Shown: positions 6,475 through 12,869 of the stretch, one piece after another
Layout: each line of letters begins with the position of its first letter
How positions within the stretch are numbered: the stretch's first letter is position 1
Origin: Verrucomicrobiota bacterium
Lineage (GTDB): Bacteria > Verrucomicrobiota > Verrucomicrobiia > Opitutales > Opitutaceae
Reading direction: 5' to 3'
Length of the DNA: 14,564 nt
Assembly (NCBI GenBank): GCA_030832235.1
Contig: JAURJO010000390.1
Coordinates: forward strand, 1-14,564
Program-made: the position numbers and the translations under genes
Notes under the pieces: generated by a model
Databases searched by the model: none
Told to the model about the DNA's origin: nothing
What the model saw: only the letters and a program-made list of their open reading frames with translations

Positions 6475-7347
6475 TCACGCTGATTTCCCGCCGGCGGGGC
6501 GGCGCACGTATCGGATGAGCCCGAAGAAAATGTATCCGAGGCAAATCCCGAGCGCAGCGAATTCCTTGTAGAAGACAACAAGCCCTCCCACGACCAGGAA
6601 CAGAACGAAGGGCCGCAGTTTCGTCTGAGTCTGCATGTTCACGTTCTTGCCGCTCGGGTATCGAACCCGGCTCATCATCAGGATCGCGACCAGCAACATG
6701 AGAGGCGGCAATGCGAGCGCCCAGGACTTCAAGCCACGGTCCATCTCACCAAGTTTCAGGATAAAGAGTACAGTGGCGGCGACCGTGGAGGCAGCTGCCG
6801 GAACAGGCAGTCCTACGAAATCCTTACTCGATTCCTTAGATCCCGGGTGGATGTAGGGATTAGTAATCACGTTAAACCTTGCCAAACGCATCGCGGCACA
6901 GAGCAGGTACACGAATGCGATAAACCAACCAATATTTCTAAACCATTGATATTCCGATGCTTGAGTTGGGGAAATAATGAGGTAAATCATAAGTAGCGCA
7001 GGGGCCATCCCGAACGAAACTACGTCTGCCAGCGAATCAAACTCTGCACCAAACAGGGACTCCCGACCTCCCATTCGAGCCAAACGTCCATCCAAAGCGT
7101 CGAACGCGGCTGCGGAAAAAATGAACCAAACCGCATATCGGTAATGATCCGCGTTGGTCGCTCCAGCATACTCTCCGGTAGCGGAGGATTCTGCCAGACG
7201 AGCTTGGACACATTGGAGAATCGCCATGAATCCGCAGAATAAGTTGCCTGCGGTCATGAGGTTAGGAAGGAAGTAGATCCGGCTCGCCTGTGTCACCGCG
7301 TAGGGATCCTCAGGATCCGGCGAAGAATGGTGTCCGCCTCTGCTCAT
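6475..7347 (-). CDS. pssA: CDP-diacylglycerol-serine O-phosphatidyltransferase
   Basis: From ATG 7345-7347 the protein has 290 residues. It contains the complete CDP-alcohol phosphotransferase signature: Asp86-Gly87, Ala90-Arg91, Gly100, Asp104 and Asp108 with the standard spacing. FLPNLMTAGNLFCGF precedes it, as in PssA of the membrane-spanning type. Several hydrophobic segments follow (roughly 110-130, 140-160, 195-215, 220-240 and 250-285). The enzyme makes phosphatidylserine for phosphatidylethanolamine synthesis in the inner membrane. A TTG start at 7374 is possible, but the ATG overlaps the upstream stop as ATGA and has GGAGG (7358-7362) ten bases ahead. Its GC is clearly lower than that of its neighbours. 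Confidence 0.93.
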   Translation of the reverse strand: MSRGGHHSSPDPEDPYAVTQASRIYFLPNLMTAGNLFCGFMAILQCVQARLAESSATGEYAGATNADHYRYAVWFIFSAAAFDALDGRLARMGGRESLFGAEFDSLADVVSFGMAPALLMIYLIISPTQASEYQWFRNIGWFIAFVYLLCAAMRLARFNVITNPYIHPGSKESSKDFVGLPVPAAASTVAATVLFILKLGEMDRGLKSWALALPPLMLLVAILMMSRVRYPSGKNVNMQTQTKLRPFVLFLVVGGLVVFYKEFAALGICLGYIFFGLIRYVRRPAGGKSA

Positions 7348-7694
7348 CGCGTCAGGCCCTCCAGGTACTTCCAAAACTTTGAGTGCTGCTCGACCAACTG
7401 CTGCTCGGAAACCGGCAGCTTATTACGCAAGAGAAAGTCCTCCAACGAGTTCTGATGAAGGATATAATCCACATGCAGATTATCGCCCCGCATTTCGAAG
7501 TAGAACCGGAATTCACCCGCGCGAAGGCGGTAAAGCGTCCGGGCTCCGCGACGAAAGTGACCCAGGGGTTCCCGAGGATGAGCGAGCTCCGAAGCTTTCA
7601 GACTGCTGATCGGATGAATCGCCTGCAACTGGGCGTACAGGTCGAGCTTGTTCAGCTCGTGCATCGCCTGATCGGAGAAAGTAACTTGCTGCAT
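7344..7694 (-). CDS. Small RelE/ParE-like protein, orphan
   Basis: From ATG 7692-7694 this is a 116-residue soluble protein. The core PLGHFRRGARTLYRLRAGEFRFYFE (from about residue 43 to 67) resembles the RelE/ParE toxin fold, in which strands carry an R-x-R-x-G-x-(Y/F)-R pattern; Arg56, Arg58, Gly60 and Arg63 fit. DYILHQNSLEDFL at 76-88 suits the following strand and helix. The C-terminal helix, about 28 residues beyond this, is longer than in typical toxins. No antitoxin-like gene adjoins it. Its stop overlaps the pssA start as ATGA, so it is probably co-translated with pssA. A TTG start at 7742 is possible but less likely. The function could be regulatory rather than toxic. Confidence 0.72.
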   Translation of the reverse strand: MQQVTFSDQAMHELNKLDLYAQLQAIHPISSLKASELAHPREPLGHFRRGARTLYRLRAGEFRFYFEMRGDNLHVDYILHQNSLEDFLLRNKLPVSEQQLVEQHSKFWKYLEGLTR

Positions 7695-7849
7695 CCGGAA
7701 AAAACCGTCGGTCCCTTCACGCCGTTCTGGCGAGCGGAGCAACCGGATTGGAAGCGGCGCAAAGGAGCGCGCGGGCGGTCATAAGGGATGGTTTTGGTCC
7801 ACCGAGCAGGGTGCGGCAACGCAATTTCCGTCCTGCTGCAACCAACTGC
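7695..7849. other. Spacer between gmk and the RelE-like gene
   Basis: These 155 bp include a weak hairpin, AGCAGG (7805-7810) with CCTGCT (7832-7837), shortly after the gmk stop, and no T-tract. A promoter for the RelE-like gene and pssA would be expected here, but I find no convincing -35/-10 pair. Confidence 0.5.
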
Positions 7850-8467
7850 TCAATCCGCGGAAGTCCGCCCCGGACGCACTTGCCCGATGATCGCCAGCAG
7901 GGCCGCGAAATCCTCATCGCGTGAACGGCTCTCGATGCGGAAATCGAACTTCGGCGCCTCCCGTAGCTCCACTTCGGCGGTCTGCAGCCGCCGGGCGATC
8001 TCCGGTTCCCCATCCTGTCCGCGCCGCCGCATGCGGTCTGCTACACGCGCCGGATCCACCACGATGAAGACCGTCGTGAGCGCCGCCCGCAGGGTGGCGT
8101 TCTCCCGCGCGATGCGTCGGAAGTTCTCCACCCCCTGCACGTCGATGTTCAGGACAAGGTTTCGACCAGCCTCCAGGGGATTGATCACACTTGAACGCAG
8201 CGTGCCGTAGAGCCGGTCCTCGTGATCGCCATGCACCCGGGCCCACTCGAGAAACTCACCGGCCGCGAGCCGACGGCGGAATTCATCGGCGGAAAAAAAG
8301 TGATAATGGACGCCGTTGATCTCCCCTGTGCGCGGGGGACGGGTCGTGGTGGTCACCACCCGCGAGAAGCCACGTTCTTCCTTCAGCAACCGGTCACAAA
8401 GCGTACTCTTCCCGGATCCGGCCGGGCCGGCGATCACGAGCAGGAGAGGCGCGGACGACGCGGCCAT
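7850..8467 (-). CDS. gmk: Guanylate kinase
   Basis: This 205-residue protein has the length and motifs of guanylate kinase. The P-loop GPAGSGKST lies at residues 14-22. The GMP-binding signature TTTRPPRTGEINGVHYHFF lies at about 40-58, followed by FLEWARVHGD and YGTLRS. NIDVQGVENFRR and the lid region MRRRGQDGEPEIARRL complete the fold. It phosphorylates GMP to GDP with ATP in the cytoplasm. The ATG is at 8465-8467, 13 bp after the upstream membrane-protein gene, so it is probably in the miaB operon. The tail RPGRTSAD is slightly variable, as is usual. Confidence 0.95.
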   Translation of the reverse strand: MAASSAPLLLVIAGPAGSGKSTLCDRLLKEERGFSRVVTTTTRPPRTGEINGVHYHFFSADEFRRRLAAGEFLEWARVHGDHEDRLYGTLRSSVINPLEAGRNLVLNIDVQGVENFRRIARENATLRAALTTVFIVVDPARVADRMRRRGQDGEPEIARRLQTAEVELREAPKFDFRIESRSRDEDFAALLAIIGQVRPGRTSAD

Positions 8468-8480
8468 AACGCGCGAGGTT

Positions 8481-9056
8481 TCAGTATGAGAACGCCACCG
8501 CCGCGAGCGTGAGCCCGTAGGCGGAAATCACCCCGCCGATCACGCGCGGTCGCACGGGTTGAGCAAAAAGCCACGTCAAGAAATCACGCAGGCGCCAGGG
8601 TTGCGCCCCGAGCCACACGGCGGCGGTGATCGCAAGGTAGACCGCGAATTTGTACAGCAGCGTCCGGGTGTGCTCGAAGTTCATGAAGCCCGCGTCTAGC
8701 AGTGGCATCGCCCCCATGAGCACCACCGTGGCGAGTCCGCGCACGGCGAGGAAATCAGGCACGCACTTGAACGACAGCAGCGCGACCGCGAGAAAACCGA
8801 AGAAGAGGTATACGCGGTACTCGCCGAAATCCGCCGGGGAAAGATGCCAGATCTCGTAGAGGAACCACGCGGCGCCGGCGGGAAACACGACGTAGGCGGC
8901 CGCCTTGGAACGCGGGAAGCTTTGGAAGACCGCGGCGCAGCCTCCGCGATTCAGCGACAGTGGTGCGCCCAGCGCGACGAGCAGGAGTCCGGTGACAAGG
9001 TTGGCGGCGGTGAGGCTCATAAAAATGGTTTTTTCCGCGATCAGAGACGTCGGCAT
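8481..9056 (-). CDS. Six-helix membrane protein of unknown function
   Basis: I do not recognise a family. The 191-residue product has about six hydrophobic segments (roughly 14-35, 51-70, 80-98, 104-124, 132-150 and 171-190) with short loops, so it is very likely an integral inner-membrane protein. FNFEHT-type polar residues (MNFEHTRTLLYKF at 125-137) and RSKAAAYV near 49-56 lie in the loops. Its ATG (9054-9056) overlaps the miaB stop by one base (TGATG), which suggests translational coupling. An inner ATG at 9018-9020 would remove 12 residues and is also possible. It stands between miaB and gmk. The context says operon membership but not function. Confidence 0.82.
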   Translation of the reverse strand: MPTSLIAEKTIFMSLTAANLVTGLLLVALGAPLSLNRGGCAAVFQSFPRSKAAAYVVFPAGAAWFLYEIWHLSPADFGEYRVYLFFGFLAVALLSFKCVPDFLAVRGLATVVLMGAMPLLDAGFMNFEHTRTLLYKFAVYLAITAAVWLGAQPWRLRDFLTWLFAQPVRPRVIGGVISAYGLTLAAVAFSY

Positions 9057-10429
9057 CAGGCCTCGACGCCGGCGAGCACCAACCGTCCGTAGAGTGTGCT
9101 CACCGAGGCGCGCTCAATGTGGAGCGGAACCAATTCCCCCACCAGTCGCGGGTCGGCGTCGAAGACGCAGACGCGGTTGCCGCGGGTCCGGCCGGTGAAG
9201 CGGCTCCCGCCGCGATCACGGCCTTCCACGAGGACCTCCTCCTCGGTGCCGATCAGGGTCGCGGTGCGACGCAGCGAGTTGGCTTCAAGGATAGCGAGCA
9301 GCTCCTGGTTCCTGGTCTCCTTCACTTCCTCCGGTACCTGGTCTCCGATCGTCGCCGCCGGTGTGCCGGTGCGGATGCTGTACTTGAAGATGTAGGCCAT
9401 GTCGAAATCGCATACCGAGAACAGATCCCTCGTCTGTGCGAAATCCTCCTGGGTCTCGCCGGGAAAACCCACGATAACGTCGGTGGAGAAGTGCATCGCG
9501 GGATTCACCGCGCGCAGCGATTCAACGATCGCGCGGTAACGGTCGCGCGTGTACGGCCGGTTCATCGCCCGCAGGATGCGGTCGCTGCCGCTCTGCATCG
9601 GGAGATGCACGTAGGGGCAGAGTTTCGGCAGCCGCCCGTACGCCGCCACGAGGTCCGGCTTGAAACCGCGCGGATGGGGCGAGGTGAACCGGATGCGCGC
9701 GATGCCTTCGATCTCGTGCACCCGCTCGAGGAGCTGCACGAAGGGACTCATGCCTCCCGGCCTTGGAACATCGCGCCGGCCGTAGCTGGTGACGATCTGG
9801 CCGAGCAGCGTGATCTCGCGCACGCCGCGTTCCGCCAGCCCGCGGCACTCCGCCACGATATCGTCCATCGGCCGCGAGCGCTCGTCACCCCGCGTCTTCG
9901 GCACGATGCAGAACGAGCAATCCATGTCGCAGCCCTGCTGGATCGAGACGAAGGCCGTCACCTTGCGCTCCTCGCCGTCGCCTGCCTCCGCGTGGTCGCG
10001 GATCGTGTTCTGCGACCCTGACTCCTCCGCGATGTCGACTATCGTCTCGCCGACCGGCACGCCCGCCTCTCGCGCCGCGCGGAGGTTGTCGAGATGGCCC
10101 GGCACCTGGTGGAACTTCTGGGTGCCGATGATCAGATCGAGATCCGGCAATTGCTCCAACAGCGCCGCCCCGCGGTTCTGCGCCATGCAGCCGAGGATCC
10201 CGAGCACGAAGTCCGGTTGACGTTTCTTCCGCTGCTGCAGGTACCCGGCCTTGCCGATCGCCTTCTGCTCCGCCGCGTCGCGCACGCTGCAGGTGTTCAG
10301 CAGCAGGATGTCGCAATCGTTCTCGTCGGCCACGATGCGGTAACCGCGGGCACGCAGCATCGCCGCGACAGCCTCGCTGTCGCGCTCGTTCATCTGGCAG
10401 CCGTAAGTCTTGATGTGGACGCGGTTCAC
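9056..10429 (-). CDS. miaB: tRNA-2-methylthio-N6-dimethylallyladenosine synthase
   Basis: This 457-residue methylthiotransferase carries two iron-sulfur cluster sites. The N-terminal domain uses Cys11 (YGCQMNE), Cys47 (LNTCSVR) and Cys81 (GCMAQ). The radical-SAM motif is CDMDCSFC with Cys167, Cys171 and Cys174. The C-terminus contains a TRAM-like segment (VLVEGRDRGGSRFTGRTRGN). It adds a methylthio group to isopentenyladenosine at position 37 of tRNAs that read codons starting with U. The start is GTG (10427-10429), which gives the conserved N-terminus; there is no ATG nearby. It begins a minus-strand run that continues through a membrane protein and gmk. Confidence 0.96.
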   Translation of the reverse strand: MNRVHIKTYGCQMNERDSEAVAAMLRARGYRIVADENDCDILLLNTCSVRDAAEQKAIGKAGYLQQRKKRQPDFVLGILGCMAQNRGAALLEQLPDLDLIIGTQKFHQVPGHLDNLRAAREAGVPVGETIVDIAEESGSQNTIRDHAEAGDGEERKVTAFVSIQQGCDMDCSFCIVPKTRGDERSRPMDDIVAECRGLAERGVREITLLGQIVTSYGRRDVPRPGGMSPFVQLLERVHEIEGIARIRFTSPHPRGFKPDLVAAYGRLPKLCPYVHLPMQSGSDRILRAMNRPYTRDRYRAIVESLRAVNPAMHFSTDVIVGFPGETQEDFAQTRDLFSVCDFDMAYIFKYSIRTGTPAATIGDQVPEEVKETRNQELLAILEANSLRRTATLIGTEEEVLVEGRDRGGSRFTGRTRGNRVCVFDADPRLVGELVPLHIERASVSTLYGRLVLAGVEA

Positions 10430-10540
10430 CGGCGACGGAGGGGTTTAGCTAGACGGGACGGGGGAGGGGTCAACGCGGTAAACCTCCTGCCGCCGGCTTT
10501 CGGCTCGGAAGCCGGCGGCAGGCGGCATACCACGTCCGCC
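10430..10540. promoter_or_regulatory. Divergent intergenic region of miaB and the phosphatase gene
   Basis: These 111 bp separate two divergent starts and must hold or border their promoters. A purine-rich stretch (about 10451-10470) lies on the miaB side and the large hairpin on the other. The sequence CGCGGTAAACC (10474-10484) closely resembles CGCGGTAAAACC in the moeA/moaA region. I cannot assign -35/-10 boxes with confidence. Confidence 0.45.
10486..10522. repeat. 14-bp perfect inverted repeat between miaB and the phosphatase gene
   Basis: CCTGCCGCCGGCTT (10486-10499) and its exact complement AAGCCGGCGGCAGG (10509-10522) surround a nine-base loop. It lies 18 bp before the ATG at 10541 and 57 bp from the miaB start. 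It could be a leader hairpin of the phosphatase mRNA, a transcriptional barrier between the divergent genes, or one copy of a dispersed palindromic repeat. No T-tract follows on either side. Confidence 0.75.
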
Positions 10541-11887
10541 ATGTCGCGTTTCGCGCTCTTGTTTGCGCTGTTCACCGCCGCCGTCGCCGCCGCGGCGATG
10601 CCGGAGGCCATCCTCGTGGTCGTGGCCGATCAACACTCCGCCTACGAGCGTTCCGCCCAGTTCGTCGCCCGCGTCGACGCATTGCGCGCCGCCCATCCGG
10701 GCGTGCCTCTGGCCGTGCTGATCAACGGCGACTCGCTCGAATACGGTAACGCCGTCGCCCGCCGAACCTCCGGCGCGGTGGATTTCGCCGTCTTCGCGGC
10801 GCTCGCCCGCCGTGTCCCCGTCGTCATCAATCTCGGCAACCATGAGCCGGAATTCTTCGACGTCCCCGAGACGGTGCGGCGCCTTCGCGCCGCCGGCCTT
10901 CAGGTGATCAGCGGCAACCTCCGGAATCCCGCCGATGGCAAACCGTACGCCGACGCGTCGGTGCGGCTTCGGCTCGGCGGCCGTGAACTGACCGTGGTGG
11001 GAGTTACCACGGACCGTCTGTCAACCTACCGCGTCGCCATCCGTCCGCAGCTGGATCTCGCCGACCCCGTCGTCTGGGCGCGCGGTAACTTCCCCAAGAT
11101 CCTGCGAGAAGATGGCACTACACCCGTTGTGCTCAGCCACTGCGGACTGAAGGCCGACCGTGCGATGCTTTCTCTGGTGCCCGCCGGCACGCTGTTCGCC
11201 GGCGCCCACGACCACCTGCGTTTCGTGCAGCAGGAGGGGTCCACCGTCTATTTCCACTCCGGCAGCTGGATGGAGTTCATGTCCGTCGCGCGTTTGGAAA
11301 AAACGGCGGACGGCCTCGTATGGAAGGTCACGCACGAGGCGCTCGGTGATACTCCGGCGGACCCGGAAATTGCCGGACTCGTAGGAGAAACTCTCGCCCG
11401 ACATCTGACGTTCGAAGAAAGGGAAATTGTGGGACAATCCTCCCGAGATCTCGGGCCCGGTGATGCGCCGCGATTTTTCGTGGAAGCGGCGCGCGCGGCG
11501 ACGCAAGCCGACGCCGCGATGGTGGGAGCGACGACGTTTGGCGCCGGTTTGCCAGCCGGCCCGGTCACGCGTTTTGCCTTCGACGCCTGCGTGCGATTCG
11601 ATGGACCCCTCTTTACCGCGGAGGTCGACGGAGCTTGGTTGAGGCGTCTGGTCGCGCGTTCCAACCAGGGTCCGGACACGCCTTGGGAAAAACGATCGGG
11701 GGAGAATCTGGTCACCGTTGCTCCTGCGGTCATCGAAGATCAAGTCCGCTACCGGTTCGTCACGACGGACTGGGTCGCCCGCAACGCGGCGGCTTATCTC
11801 GGGGAGAACCCTCCACCTTTGTCCCAGCATCCGTCGGTGAAGTTGAAAGCAGCCGCGTTGGCCGCCTTGAGGACGAAGGAGAAATGA
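10541..11887 (+). CDS. Exported metallophosphatase / 5'-nucleotidase-like protein
   Basis: This 448-residue protein starts with a Sec-type signal peptide (MSRFALLFALFTAAVAAAAM, residues 1-20). The calcineurin-like metal-binding set is present: Asp30 and His32 (ADQH), Asp64 (NGDS), Asn100-His101-Glu102 (GNHE), His200 (LSHCG), and His223 and His225 (GAHDH). The C-terminal half, from about residue 315, resembles the 5'-nucleotidase C-terminal domain, including FGAGLPAGPVTRF (333-345) and the FTAEVDGAWLRRL stretch. It probably hydrolyses nucleotides or related phosphoesters outside the inner membrane; the substrate is not determined. The frame is open upstream to 10094, but that stretch overlaps miaB antisense. 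The lytic transglycosylase gene overlaps its stop as ATGA. Confidence 0.88.
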   Translation: MSRFALLFALFTAAVAAAAMPEAILVVVADQHSAYERSAQFVARVDALRAAHPGVPLAVLINGDSLEYGNAVARRTSGAVDFAVFAALARRVPVVINLGNHEPEFFDVPETVRRLRAAGLQVISGNLRNPADGKPYADASVRLRLGGRELTVVGVTTDRLSTYRVAIRPQLDLADPVVWARGNFPKILREDGTTPVVLSHCGLKADRAMLSLVPAGTLFAGAHDHLRFVQQEGSTVYFHSGSWMEFMSVARLEKTADGLVWKVTHEALGDTPADPEIAGLVGETLARHLTFEEREIVGQSSRDLGPGDAPRFFVEAARAATQADAAMVGATTFGAGLPAGPVTRFAFDACVRFDGPLFTAEVDGAWLRRLVARSNQGPDTPWEKRSGENLVTVAPAVIEDQVRYRFVTTDWVARNAAAYLGENPPPLSQHPSVKLKAAALAALRTKEK

Positions 11888-12810
11888 GGTCATTATACGT
11901 CACAGTTTTCGCGCTAGTGCTGGCGACCCGCGCTCTGTCCCAAGCTCCGGCGACCAACCCCGAGCGCGATGAGTTCTATCGGTTCGCCCGCGACCTCTTC
12001 GAGCAGGCAGCACCACCGGAAGTCCGGCTGCTTTATCAATTTCCCGCCCGCGACGAGTGGGATTTCCATGTTAGTCGGCTGGAGCGCGCTTTGACGGGTG
12101 GATCATTGCCGGAGCTCGCGGCCCTGGCGACCGAAGCGCGACCAGCGCTTGCAACCCTGCGATTGGTTCCCGGCGCGGATGAAGTCGCGGACTGGTTGGA
12201 GCAGCGCGTCGACGCGATGGAGGCAGCCGCGCAGGCGGTGACGCCGCCGAAATCGCTCACGCCGAAAGGACCGCGAGCCCCCGCCGTCCAACCGGTGCCG
12301 CATTATAATCTCTGGCTTGGACGAGTCCGCGGGCGTCCGCTTCCCGAGCGGGCCTCGCAGCTGATGCCGCGGTTGCAGGCGGTTTTCCGCGCTGAAGGAA
12401 TCCCGGCGGAGCTGGCGTGGATCGCGGAGGCCGAAAGCTCCTTCAATCCGTCGGCGCGCAGTCCGGTCGGGGCTCGCGGCCTCTTCCAACTCATGCCCGC
12501 CACGGCGCGCTCGCTCGGGCTGAGCACGTTTCTCCCTGATCAGCGCACGGATCCTGAACGCTCCGCGCGGGCGGCGGCGAGTTACCTGCGCACATTGCAC
12601 GGGAGGTTCCGCAACTGGGCGCTGGTCCTCGCGGCGTATAACGCCGGAGAGGGGCGAGTCGGACGAACGCTACAGGACCGGCGGGCGGACACCTTCACCG
12701 CCATCGCCGACTTCCTGCCGGCGGAGACGCGCATGTACGTTCCGAAAGTCTGCGCGCTCATCGCCACCCGCGCCGGGGTCACGCTCGACCGGATCCCGCC
12801 GCCGCGCTGA
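11884..12810 (+). CDS. Lytic transglycosylase (SLT domain), exported
   Basis: From ATG 11884-11886 the protein has 308 residues with a probable signal peptide (1-19, ending LATRALS). A helical region of about 120 residues and a proline-rich linker (120-140) lead to the SLT domain at about 165-270. The catalytic motif AEAESSFNPSARSPVGARGL places the likely catalytic Glu at 184, followed by FQLMPATA (201-208) and the conserved AAYNAGEGRV (250-259). Such enzymes cleave peptidoglycan to 1,6-anhydromuropeptides in the periplasm. The start overlaps the phosphatase stop as ATGA, with GAGG (11869-11872) upstream, so the two are probably coupled. There is no LysM repeat, unlike MltD. Confidence 0.92.
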   Translation: MRSLYVTVFALVLATRALSQAPATNPERDEFYRFARDLFEQAAPPEVRLLYQFPARDEWDFHVSRLERALTGGSLPELAALATEARPALATLRLVPGADEVADWLEQRVDAMEAAAQAVTPPKSLTPKGPRAPAVQPVPHYNLWLGRVRGRPLPERASQLMPRLQAVFRAEGIPAELAWIAEAESSFNPSARSPVGARGLFQLMPATARSLGLSTFLPDQRTDPERSARAAASYLRTLHGRFRNWALVLAAYNAGEGRVGRTLQDRRADTFTAIADFLPAETRMYVPKVCALIATRAGVTLDRIPPPR

Positions 12811-12869
12811 AGCCCCGCGACGGCCGGGTTTGTGTTCGCCAGCCGGGTGCGCCGACATTTGCTCGCGGC

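Noticed and set aside
7805..7837. Possible terminator hairpin after gmk
   Set aside because: The stem is only 6 bp with a 21-base loop and no T-tract, so I left it as a note in the spacer entry.
9119..10021. Plus-strand open frame of about 300 codons within miaB
   Set aside because: It is fully antisense to a well-supported miaB and shows no motifs.
10094..10540. N-terminal extension of the metallophosphatase
   Set aside because: It overlaps miaB antisense and would bury the clear signal peptide that begins at 10541.
11635..11883. N-terminal extension of the lytic transglycosylase
   Set aside because: It overlaps the phosphatase gene in another frame and would hide the signal peptide. The ATGA junction supports the start at 11884.
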